From the NCBI RefSeq assembly GCF_016463485.1, contig NZ_JAEMRD010000007.1:1-44982 (forward strand): a stretch of 44,982 bases of DNA, written 5' to 3'. This document shows positions 32,693-40,501 of the stretch, in pieces (the first letter of the stretch is position 1; every line of letters begins with the position of its first letter). The notes below the pieces were generated by a model. The model was not told the origin of the DNA. It saw nothing but the letters and a program-made list of their open reading frames with translations, and ran no database searches. Position numbers and translations under genes: made by a program. The stretch comes from Brevundimonas sp. (lineage in GTDB: Bacteria > Pseudomonadota > Alphaproteobacteria > Caulobacterales > Caulobacteraceae).

Positions 32693-35470
32693 TCAGTATT
32701 TGAAGCTGACGCCGAACAGGAAGGTCCGGCCGTAACGCTGGAAGTCGATCGTCTGGCGCTCGTCGCCGTTCTGGAAGGTCTTGAACGGCTCGTCGGTCAG
32801 GTTGTTGACCTGGGCCAGGACCGACAGGTTCTCAAGCGGACCTGACTGGAACTCATACCCGATCTGGGCGTCGACGATGTTCTCGGCCGCGACCGAACGC
32901 AGGGTGCGGCCGTTGCCGAAGCCGGCGACCTCACCCAGGAAGTCCGAGCGATAGCGGTTGGAAACCCGCGCCTGGAAGCCGTTCGCTTCGTAATAGACGG
33001 TGACGTTGGCGACGGTTTCCGACAGACCCGGCAGCGCGGTCGGCGGCGCGGTCGGGTCGGGCTGAATCTCGCTGTCCGTCTGGGACACGCTGAACTGACC
33101 GCCGAAGCCTTCGAGCATGGGTGAGATAATCTCGAACGGCACCGACAGGGCGAACTCAACACCCTGGATCCAGCCGCTCTGGCCGTTGTCGGGCGAGCTG
33201 ACCAGGCCGGTCCGCAGCACGGGCTCGGGGCTGGTCCCGATCGGATAGCCGGTGAAGTCGAACAGCTGGTTCCGCGTATAGATGAAGGATTCGAGGTGCT
33301 TGTAGAAGGCGGCGACCGAAACGTAGCCGCGACGGTTGGCGAAATACCGCTCATACGACACGTCGAACACGTCGGCGATCGTTGGGTAGAGCTCGGGATT
33401 TCCGCCGCCTCCGCTCCACGGCGAGTTGTTCAGCACGTCGGTCGATGTGCGTTTGCCAGCATCGTATCCGAAGTTGCGCGAAGCCCGCATGTCGTCCATC
33501 CGCGGCCGCGCCAGGGTGCGCGCGAGGGCGAAGCGCAGATACTGGTCCTCGCCGACTTCCAGGATGAAGTTCGTGCTGGGCAGGATCTCGAGGTATTTCA
33601 GGCCGCCTTCGACGGCCACCGAAACTCGGGAGGCTCCGTTGCCGCTAGCCGAGAAACCGGTCGAGCTCTGGTCCGTCATCACCGCCTGGACACCGACATT
33701 GCCGGTCAGGGGCAGGCCGAACAGGGTGTGGTCGATATTGGCCTTGATGTAGCCGGTCGACACGGTCTCGTTGACCGCCCAGTTGCCGGCCAGAACGTCG
33801 GCGTTCGGGTTGCGAACCAGATTGTAGAAGCCGCTGTTGACCAGGCCCAGGGCGTCATAGCTGATGACCGAAGAGATGCCGAGATAGCCCAGGTTGGTCG
33901 GGGCCAGCAGGAACGCCGTCGGGACAGCGACCGTGGCCCCGCCCTTCACGCCGATGAAGAACTGGTCGTTGATGAACTCCTTGTCGCGTTCGGAGTAGTT
34001 GAAACCGAAGTCGATCGAACTGAACGGCGATTGGTGAAGTTCGCGGCGGCCGCTGACGCGGATGGCCTTCAGCTCGTCGTTGACGGTCGGAGTATTCAGA
34101 TAGCCGTCCTGGCCACCCGGAATGACGTCGCCGCCCCAGCCTTGGGGGCTGGTCAAGCGGATCAGGTTGGGGTCGGCGTAGTTCAGGCGGCTGGAGAAGG
34201 TCGGAACCCCGTCGTCGTCGATCGTAAAGCCCAGTGTGTCGAGCGCGCCCGTCACGTCACGGCCGGTGCCGGAATAGGTTTCCAGAATCACGTCATTGCG
34301 TTCGACCTTGGAGTAGTTGAGGTCCAATGCGAAGGCCCAGTCGTCCGACGCCTGGAACTTGGTGTTCCAGCCCAGCGAGGTGATCGTGCTGTCGCGCGTG
34401 TTGACGTCGTTGCGCACCACGCCCTTCACGTTCGAGAATGATCCGGCGGTGACGAAGCCGTCTTCCGTTGTGGTGGTTGTGAGAACCGGGCCGGGGCGGC
34501 AGGTGGCGGTCTGAACAGGCACCGGAGCGCAAGTTCCCGAAGATCCACCCCAATAGAGCGGGAACTCGATGCCGCGCAGGATCTGGGTGTTCTGGAACTC
34601 TGAGTAAAAGCCGTCGATGGTGGAGGAGAACCGGTCGTTCGGCCGCCATTCCAGGGTGCCCATGAAGCCGTCGCGCTCAAGCTCGCTGGACATGACGTAG
34701 GGCTTGGTGCCGCCGATCACCAGCGAGGTCGGAGTGGCGTTCGGATAGCCCCAGGCATTGAAACGCTCGGACTGATAGGGGCTGGTGATGTGGGCATAGC
34801 CGATGGCCACGCCGATCGTGTCGTCGGCGAACTGGTCGATGTAGGAGACGCTGTAGCGAGTGCCGTTGTCGGTGGTGCCTGCGTTCAGGGCGCCGATGTC
34901 GTTCATCTCGTAGCGGACGTTGGCGGCGATGGCGCGACGGCCATAGGCCAGCGGACGAATGGTCTGAAGGTCCACCGTACCGGCCAGGCCCTGGCCGATC
35001 AGGGCACCGTCCGGCGTCTTGTACACGGTCACGCCGCCCAGAAGTTCCGACGGATACTGGTCGAACTCGACGCCGCGGTTGTCGCCGGTTGTGACCTGTT
35101 CACGGCCGTTCAGCAGGGCGGTGGTGAAGTCGGGGCCCAGGCCGCGGATCGAAATCAACTGACCGCGGCCGTCCAAGCGCTGGACCGTCAGACCGGGCAA
35201 GCGCGCCAGCGATTCGGCGATCGACACGTCGGGCAACTTGCCGATGTCCTCGGCAGTGATGACCTCGACGATCGAGGTGTTGCGGGCCTTGGCGGCGATC
35301 GAGTTGGCGATCGAGGCGCGGATGCCGGTGACGACGATCTCGTCGACCTGGGTCGCGTCCTCTTCTTGCGTGGTCTGGGCATGTGCGGTGCCGGCCAGGG
35401 CCAGCAACAGGCCTGCGCCGACGGCGGCGCCGGTCATCAGGCGCGAACGCGTGGTGAAACGATTGGTCAT
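32693..35470 (-). CDS. malA: TonB-dependent maltodextrin receptor, MalA-like
   Basis: The 925-residue outer-membrane receptor is of the large Xanthomonas/Caulobacter type. The signal peptide ends AHA (1-31); the TonB box DEIVVTG lies at 43-49, followed by the plug (ITAEDIGKLPDVSIAESLARLPGL, SIRGLGPDFTTALLNGREQ), and the barrel ends FLFGVSFKY. ATG 35470 is chosen because AGGGAG lies 6 bases upstream; ATG 35476 is too close. The maltodextrin assignment comes from context: the divergent amylase-glucosidase pair and a LacI repressor, as in the Caulobacter MalA system. Other alpha-glucans are possible. A terminator follows. Regulation is probably through the TGCAAA-containing operator at 35531-35552. 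Confidence 0.85.
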   Translation of the reverse strand: MTNRFTTRSRLMTGAAVGAGLLLALAGTAHAQTTQEEDATQVDEIVVTGIRASIANSIAAKARNTSIVEVITAEDIGKLPDVSIAESLARLPGLTVQRLDGRGQLISIRGLGPDFTTALLNGREQVTTGDNRGVEFDQYPSELLGGVTVYKTPDGALIGQGLAGTVDLQTIRPLAYGRRAIAANVRYEMNDIGALNAGTTDNGTRYSVSYIDQFADDTIGVAIGYAHITSPYQSERFNAWGYPNATPTSLVIGGTKPYVMSSELERDGFMGTLEWRPNDRFSSTIDGFYSEFQNTQILRGIEFPLYWGGSSGTCAPVPVQTATCRPGPVLTTTTTEDGFVTAGSFSNVKGVVRNDVNTRDSTITSLGWNTKFQASDDWAFALDLNYSKVERNDVILETYSGTGRDVTGALDTLGFTIDDDGVPTFSSRLNYADPNLIRLTSPQGWGGDVIPGGQDGYLNTPTVNDELKAIRVSGRRELHQSPFSSIDFGFNYSERDKEFINDQFFIGVKGGATVAVPTAFLLAPTNLGYLGISSVISYDALGLVNSGFYNLVRNPNADVLAGNWAVNETVSTGYIKANIDHTLFGLPLTGNVGVQAVMTDQSSTGFSASGNGASRVSVAVEGGLKYLEILPSTNFILEVGEDQYLRFALARTLARPRMDDMRASRNFGYDAGKRTSTDVLNNSPWSGGGGNPELYPTIADVFDVSYERYFANRRGYVSVAAFYKHLESFIYTRNQLFDFTGYPIGTSPEPVLRTGLVSSPDNGQSGWIQGVEFALSVPFEIISPMLEGFGGQFSVSQTDSEIQPDPTAPPTALPGLSETVANVTVYYEANGFQARVSNRYRSDFLGEVAGFGNGRTLRSVAAENIVDAQIGYEFQSGPLENLSVLAQVNNLTDEPFKTFQNGDERQTIDFQRYGRTFLFGVSFKY

Positions 35471-35524
35471 TGTCATCTCCCTGGGGCCGTCCGCGTTTCT
35501 GACGCTGCCGATCAAGCCTTCGCA

Positions 35525-35554
35525 AAAATATGCAAAGAATGACGGTTCTTGCAA
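35525..35554 (-). promoter_or_regulatory. Putative malA promoter
   Basis: On the minus strand TTGCAA (35549-35554) and TATTTT (35525-35530) are separated by 18 bases, predicting a transcript start near 35518 and a leader of about 48 bases. It overlaps the putative operator 35531-35552, so a bound repressor would block it. Confidence 0.45.
35531..35552. promoter_or_regulatory. Putative LacI-family operator upstream of malA
   Basis: TGCAAAGAA and TTCTTGCA form an imperfect inverted repeat with TGACGG between them. Related sequences occur at 35690-35710 and 40417-40442, and in all cases within regions controlled from the sugar locus, suggesting one regulator, probably the adjacent LacI-type protein. 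Confidence 0.5.
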
Positions 35555-35672
35555 GCCCGTAATGATCGCGGCGTGAAAAAGGCGCTTCTGTCGCAGCGAA
35601 ACATGCACTGTCCACGCCGATATTGCGGCGCAACACGGCGATCCTTACCAATTCTTGCCGCCCGGGAAACGG

Positions 35673-35700
35673 TTGACAGCGGCAATCCGTTTTGCAAAAT
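35673..35700 (+). promoter_or_regulatory. Putative promoter of the amylase-glucosidase operon
   Basis: TTGACA (35673-35678, perfect -35) and CAAAAT (35695-35700, 4 of 6 bases of TATAAT) have a 16-base spacer. A start near 35707 would leave a leader of about 47 bases before ATG 35754. The -10 lies inside the operator-like sequence at 35690-35710. Confidence 0.55.
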
Positions 35701-35710
35701 CTTGCAAAGA
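35690..35710. promoter_or_regulatory. Putative operator overlapping the amylase -10
   Basis: TTTTGCAAAA, a perfect palindrome, is followed directly by TCTTGCAAAGA, so TTGCAA recurs with a 10-base period. TGCAAAATCTTGC here closely matches TGCAAATCTTGC at 40431-40442 in the lacI/GH97 region. Position over the promoter fits repression. Confidence 0.55.
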
Positions 35711-35753
35711 CGCCGGGTGGACGATGTATCCCCCGCATGGCTTTGAGGGACGG

Positions 35754-37568
35754 ATGGATCGATCGGCGCCACGAACCCGGCACAGGAATGCAGCGGTCGG
35801 CCTGCTGGGTGCGCTTGCCTGCATGATCATGCCGTCGAGCGGGGCGGCCCAGGCACCGGCCGACTACCGCGCGCGCCTGCCTCAGGACGAGGTCATCTAT
35901 TTCCTGCTGCCCGACCGGTTCGAGAACGGCGACCGATCCAACGACACCGGCGGCATCGCGGGCGGCAAGCTTCAGCACGGCTTCGACCCGACCGACGAGG
36001 GTTTCTATCACGGCGGCGACCTGGCCGGCCTGACCGCGCGTCTCGACTATATCCAGGGCCTCGGCGCCACCGCCGTCTGGCTGGCACCCGTGTTCAGGAA
36101 CAAGCCGGTCCAGGGCGAGCCGGGCCGCGAGTTCTCGGGCGCCCACGGCTACTGGATCACCGACTTCACCACGGTCGACCCGCATTTCGGCACCGACGCG
36201 GAGTTCAAGGCCTTCGTCGACGCCGCCCATGCACGGGGCATGAAGGTCTATATGGACATCATCGCCAACCACACGGCCGATGTGATCCGCTATCGCGAAT
36301 GCCCGGCCAGCGATTGCGCCTATCGCAGCCGCGCCGACTATCCGTACTCACGGCAAGGCGGGGTCGAGGGTGCGGCGATCAACGACGGCTTCGACGGCAC
36401 GAATTTCGAGCGGCTGACCCGGTCCGGCTACGCCTGGACGCCCTATGTCCCTCAGGCCGAAGCGACGGTGAAGGTCCCGGCCTGGCTGAACGACCCCATC
36501 TATTATCACAACCGTGGCGACACGACCTTCAAGGGCGAGAGCTCGCTGGACGGCGATTTCGCAGGGCTGGACGACCTCTATACCGAGCACCCGCGTGTGG
36601 TTCAGGGTATGATCGATATCTATGGCGACTGGATCGATCGCTACGGCATCGACGGCTTCCGCATCGACACCGCCCGCCACGTGAACCCCGAGTTCTGGCA
36701 GGCCTTTGTCCCCGCCATGCTGGAGCGCGCGCGGGCGAAGGGCATCCCCAACTTCCACATCTTCGGCGAGGTCTATGACCACGACCCGGGCATCCTGGCG
36801 CGGTTCACCCAAGTGGATCGCTATCCGGCCGTGCTCGACTTCGCCTTCCAGACCACCGCGACCGATGTGGCGAACGGGATCAAGGGCACCGACGCCCTGG
36901 CCCGGCTCTATATGGCCGATGCCCTCTATGCCGGGGGCGAGGCGGGGGCGATGCAGTTGCCGACCTTCCTCGGCAACCACGACATGGGCCGGATCGGCGG
37001 CTTCATCGCCAAGGCTCATCCTGACGCGTCGGCCGACGAACTCCTGGCCCGCACCACCCTGGCCCACGCCCTGATGATGTTCGGACGCGGCGTACCGACG
37101 ATCTATTATGGCGACGAGCAGGGTTTCGCCGGCATCGGTGGCTACGGTGCCGCGCGGGCCGACATGTTCCCCAGCCAGGTCGCCGACTATGCGACCCACC
37201 CCCGGATCGGCGGCGCCGGCGAAACCTTCTCCACCACCGCGCCGATGTATCGCGCTGTCGCCGAGATGGCCCGCATCCGCGCCGCCTCCCCGGCCCTTCG
37301 TCGCGGCCGCCAGATCGTGCGTGCGACCAGCGAGACGCCCGGCCTGTTCGCCGTGTCCCGCGTCATCGCCGGCGAACCGGGAGAGACCCTGATCGTCTAC
37401 AACTCGGCAACCACACCGATCACCGCCAACATCGAGGTCGCAGCCGCGTCACACAGCTGGACGAGCCTGCGCGGCACCTGCCCCGCCACCGCATCGGCAC
37501 CCGGATCGATCCGGGTTACCGTCCCCGCCCTCGACTACATGATCTGCGTATCGAAAGACCCCGCGTGA
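35754..37568 (+). CDS. Exported GH13 alpha-amylase-type enzyme
   Basis: The 604-residue protein hydrolyses alpha-glucans or maltodextrins in the periplasm. The Sec signal peptide ends near AAQA (residue 34). GH13 regions are clear: VYMDIIANH (region I), GFRIDTARH (II, nucleophile Asp), FGEVYD (III, acid/base Glu) and FLGNHDMGR (IV, transition-state Asp). A short calcium-site-like start, LLPDRFENGD, and a C-terminal beta domain are present. GAGG lies 5 bases before ATG 35754; upstream in-frame starts would precede the predicted transcript start. Its stop overlaps the glucosidase start (GTGA). Divergent from malA and likely repressed with it. Endo-acting amylase versus cyclomaltodextrinase cannot be decided. 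Confidence 0.92.
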   Translation: MDRSAPRTRHRNAAVGLLGALACMIMPSSGAAQAPADYRARLPQDEVIYFLLPDRFENGDRSNDTGGIAGGKLQHGFDPTDEGFYHGGDLAGLTARLDYIQGLGATAVWLAPVFRNKPVQGEPGREFSGAHGYWITDFTTVDPHFGTDAEFKAFVDAAHARGMKVYMDIIANHTADVIRYRECPASDCAYRSRADYPYSRQGGVEGAAINDGFDGTNFERLTRSGYAWTPYVPQAEATVKVPAWLNDPIYYHNRGDTTFKGESSLDGDFAGLDDLYTEHPRVVQGMIDIYGDWIDRYGIDGFRIDTARHVNPEFWQAFVPAMLERARAKGIPNFHIFGEVYDHDPGILARFTQVDRYPAVLDFAFQTTATDVANGIKGTDALARLYMADALYAGGEAGAMQLPTFLGNHDMGRIGGFIAKAHPDASADELLARTTLAHALMMFGRGVPTIYYGDEQGFAGIGGYGAARADMFPSQVADYATHPRIGGAGETFSTTAPMYRAVAEMARIRAASPALRRGRQIVRATSETPGLFAVSRVIAGEPGETLIVYNSATTPITANIEVAAASHSWTSLRGTCPATASAPGSIRVTVPALDYMICVSKDPA

Positions 37569-39196
37569 CCGTCCAGACCCTGCACCATCCCGAGACGACG
37601 ACCCAGGCCGCGACCGAATGGTGGCGGGGTGCGGTGCTGTATCAGGTCTATCCGCGCAGCTTCGCCGACAGCAACGACGACGGCATCGGCGACCTGCCGG
37701 GCATCACGGCGCATCTGGACCATATCGCGTCACTGGGCGTCGACGGCGTGTGGCTGTCGCCCTTCTTCACCTCGCCGATGAAGGATTTCGGATACGATGT
37801 CGCGGACTATACCGGGGTCGATCCGATCTTCGGCACCCTGGCCGACTTCGATGCCCTCGTGGCCCGCGCCCACGCCCTGGGGCTCAAGGTCATCATCGAC
37901 CAGGTCTATTCCCACACCTCCGACGAACACGCCTGGTTCCAGGAGAGCCGCCAGAACCGGATCAACCCCAAGGCCGACTGGTACGTCTGGGCCGACGCCA
38001 AGCCGGACGGTTCGCCGCCCTCGAACTGGCAGTCAGTGTTCGGCGGCCCGGCCTGGACCTGGGATGCGCGTCGTCACCAGTATTACATGCACAACTTCCT
38101 CAAGGAGCAGCCCCAGCTCAACGTGGCCAATCCCGAGGTGCAGGAAGCCCTGCTGGACGCCATGCGGTTCTGGCTGGACCGTGGCGTGGACGGCTTCCGC
38201 CTCGACGCCATCAATTTCGCCATCCACGACCCCAAGCTGTCGGACAATCCGCCCCTGACCTCCAACGGCAAGCGGACCCGCCCCTTCGACTTCCAGGACA
38301 AGGTCCACAACCAGTCCCAGCCGGGCATTCCGGTCTTCCTCAGCCGCCTGCGCGCCCTGGCCGACAGCTATGACGGCGACCGATTCCTGGTCGCAGAGGT
38401 CGGCGGCGACCGCGCCAATGCGGAAATGAAGCAGTACACCCAGGGCGACCGGTTGCTTCATTCCGCCTACGGATTTCTTTATCTGTATGCGGATCATCTG
38501 GACGCCGAACTGGTCCAGAAGGGCCCGGCCATGTGGCCCGGCGTGGACGGTGAGGGCTGGCCGTCCTGGACCTTCTCGAACCACGACGCCCCGCGCGCCA
38601 TCTCGCGCTGGTCCGAGGGCCGCGACGAAAAGGCCTTCGGCGAGATGGCCATGCTGCTGCTGATGTCCTTGCGCGGGAACGTCTTCGTCTACCAGGGCGA
38701 GGAGCTGGGCCTGCCTCAGGCCCATGTGCCGTTCGACCGCCTCGTCGATCCCGAGGCCATCACCAATTGGCCCGAGACCCTCGGCCGCGACGGCGCCCGC
38801 ACCCCGATGCCGTGGCGGGCCGACGCCGTTCAGGCGGGATTCTCCTCCGTCGAACCCTGGCTGCCGATCGACCCGCGCCACTATCCGCTGGCGGTGGATG
38901 TGCAGGAGGCCGATCCCACCTCGATCCTGCATTTCAGCCGCTGTTTGATCGGGTTGCGCAGACAGTACGCCGCCTTGCGGACCGGCGCGATGCGGATGGT
39001 TCAGGCAGGCCCTCTGCTGGCGTTCGAGCGGGGTGAAGGGGACGAGACCATGCTGTGCGTCTTCAACCTGGGGCATTCGACCGAGGCGTGGGTGATGCCG
39101 GAGGGCTGGCGCGTGGTGGAGGCGGTTAACGTCGAAGCTGTTGCGACCGCTGCCTTACCCCCACTGGCCGGCCTGTTGTTGGCGAAGGGCGAGTGA
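37565..39196 (+). CDS. Cytoplasmic GH13 alpha-glucosidase
   Basis: The 543-residue enzyme resembles oligo-1,6-glucosidase/alpha-glucosidase members of GH13: WWRGAVLYQVYPRSFADSN at the N terminus, VIIDQVYSHTSDEH, GFRLDAINF with nucleophile Asp214, FLVAEVGGD with the acid/base Glu and FSNHDAPR with the third carboxylate. It has no signal peptide, so it should cleave imported maltose or short maltodextrins to glucose. QVYSHTSDEH argues for alpha-1,4 specificity since many alpha-1,6 enzymes carry a Val in the region that follows, but this is weak. GTG start overlaps the amylase stop. The gene runs into a long inverted repeat 15 bases after its stop. Confidence 0.94.
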   Translation: MTVQTLHHPETTTQAATEWWRGAVLYQVYPRSFADSNDDGIGDLPGITAHLDHIASLGVDGVWLSPFFTSPMKDFGYDVADYTGVDPIFGTLADFDALVARAHALGLKVIIDQVYSHTSDEHAWFQESRQNRINPKADWYVWADAKPDGSPPSNWQSVFGGPAWTWDARRHQYYMHNFLKEQPQLNVANPEVQEALLDAMRFWLDRGVDGFRLDAINFAIHDPKLSDNPPLTSNGKRTRPFDFQDKVHNQSQPGIPVFLSRLRALADSYDGDRFLVAEVGGDRANAEMKQYTQGDRLLHSAYGFLYLYADHLDAELVQKGPAMWPGVDGEGWPSWTFSNHDAPRAISRWSEGRDEKAFGEMAMLLLMSLRGNVFVYQGEELGLPQAHVPFDRLVDPEAITNWPETLGRDGARTPMPWRADAVQAGFSSVEPWLPIDPRHYPLAVDVQEADPTSILHFSRCLIGLRRQYAALRTGAMRMVQAGPLLAFERGEGDETMLCVFNLGHSTEAWVMPEGWRVVEAVNVEAVATAALPPLAGLLLAKGE

Positions 39197-39211
39197 AGGC
39201 TCGCAGACATC

Positions 39212-39377
39212 TTCCTTCTCCCCTTGCGGGAGAAGGTGGCTCGCGGAGCGAGACGGATGAGGGGTACGAAGACGCTCGACCGCCGTTGGAAGCGAAACAC
39301 ACCAACTTTCGACACCGGGTGGCATCCCTCATCCGTCAGGCTCCGCCTGCCACCTTCTCCCGCAAGGGGAGAAGGAA
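39212..39377. repeat. 166-bp long inverted-repeat element between convergent genes
   Basis: Arms 39212-39240 and 39349-39377 are perfect 29-bp inverted copies (TTCCTTCTCC...GGTGGC). Pairing continues inward with GGAGC/GCTCC and GACGGATGAGGG (39252-39263) against CCCTCATCCGTC (39326-39337), giving 52-base arms with a few mismatches around a 62-base centre. It fills the gap between the glucosidase and lacI 3' ends, beginning 15 bases after one stop and ending one base before the other. Such palindromic intergenic repeats (RIME/MITE-like) occur in multiple copies in alphaproteobacteria; other copies are not visible here. It is likely a bidirectional terminator in effect. Confidence 0.9.
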
Positions 39378-39378
39378 T

Positions 39379-40392
39379 TCATCCCCCGCAGGTCTCCCGC
39401 ACGATCAGGTCCGTCGGGATCCGCTCGGACCGGCCGGCCCGATCGCCTGTGGAATCAAGCAGTTTCGACACCATCAACCGACCGGCCTTCATCGTATCCT
39501 GGGCGATGGTGGACAGGGCGGGGCGGCTGTATCGGCTGAAGGGCACATTATCGAAACCGATGACCGAAACGTCGCCGGGCACGGTCTTGCCGTGATGCAA
39601 CAGGGACCGCACGGCGCCGAGCGCAATCAGGTCGGACGCCGCGACGATGCCGTCGAAATCCAAGCCACGCGCCAGCATCGAATCCACCGAGGCCTCGGCC
39701 GACTCGACCTCGAAATGGGCGGGCACGACCAGGTCGGGGTCGAGCGCCAGCCCCGCGTTTTCCAGCGCCTCCGCATAGCCGCGCTGGCGTTGCATCGCCT
39801 CGGGCGGATCGAGGTCGCCCAGGAAGACGATACGTTTGCGGCCCAACCGCGCCAGGTGCGAGGTCGCGCGCCGACCGCCGTTGATGTTGTCGGATCCGAC
39901 CGAGCAATAGTTCTGGTCCGGCAGTTCGGCACCCCAGACCACGAACCGGCTCTCGGTCTCGGCCATCCGGTTGAAGGCGCCGTGCAGGGTGCTCTGGCCC
40001 AGGAAGATCACGCCGTCGGCGCGGCTGGTTGTCATGGCGACCGACAGGTCGTCCAGATTGGCCGGGGAGACGTGGCTCATGACCAGGTCGCAGCCCCGCT
40101 CACGCGCAGCCTCTCCGACCCCGGCCAGCAGTTCCAGGAAGAAGGGATCGCTCAACCGCCCTTCCCGCCCCTGCGGTCGCGGCGTCACCAGGGCGATCGT
40201 GCCCTGGGCCCCGATCGGGCCGGCGGGCATGTAGCGGCGGAACGGATAGTCATGCTCGCGCGCCAGCTTCCAGATCGCCTGTTTGGTGCGGTCGTTGACG
40301 GCGGGACTGTCGTTCAGCGCGCGCGACGCTGTGGCGATCGACACCCCGGCCAGCCGGGCCAGGTCTTCCAGACGGGTCGTCTTGCGGCTCAA
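39379..40392 (-). CDS. malI: LacI-family repressor of the maltodextrin locus
   Basis: The 337-residue regulator has an N-terminal LacI helix-turn-helix (about 6-50: LEDLARLAGVSIATASRALN) and a periplasmic-binding-protein-like effector domain (VIFLGQS, SDNINGGRRATSHL, GFDNVPFSRYSRPALSTI). It probably binds the TGCAAA/CTTGC operators in the two divergent regions and is released by a maltose-type sugar. The start is TTG at 40392, since AGCCGCAAG follows directly into the conserved domain and no ATG is available; GGAG lies about 10 bases upstream. Located between the amylase operon and the GH97 operon, matching MalI placement in Caulobacter. Confidence 0.9.
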   Translation of the reverse strand: MSRKTTRLEDLARLAGVSIATASRALNDSPAVNDRTKQAIWKLAREHDYPFRRYMPAGPIGAQGTIALVTPRPQGREGRLSDPFFLELLAGVGEAARERGCDLVMSHVSPANLDDLSVAMTTSRADGVIFLGQSTLHGAFNRMAETESRFVVWGAELPDQNYCSVGSDNINGGRRATSHLARLGRKRIVFLGDLDPPEAMQRQRGYAEALENAGLALDPDLVVPAHFEVESAEASVDSMLARGLDFDGIVAASDLIALGAVRSLLHHGKTVPGDVSVIGFDNVPFSRYSRPALSTIAQDTMKAGRLMVSKLLDSTGDRAGRSERIPTDLIVRETCGG

Positions 40393-40416
40393 GGATCGCG
40401 GGCTCCGACAGCGGTG

Positions 40417-40442
40417 TCTGCAAATTTTTCTGCAAATCTTGC
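40417..40442. promoter_or_regulatory. Putative operator between lacI and GH97
   Basis: TCTGCAAAT occurs twice with a 12-base period (40417-40425, 40429-40437), and the second is followed by CTTGC. TGCAAATCTTGC resembles the amylase operator. It lies in the 109-base divergent region and could control both lacI (autoregulation) and the GH97 operon. TGTAAT at 40481-40486 is a possible -10 for GH97 but lacks a good -35. Confidence 0.5.
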
Positions 40443-40501
40443 TTACTCATGCGACGCCGCGGCCTCGCTTGGCAAGACCCTGTAATCGAGGAAGCGTCGC
40501 C

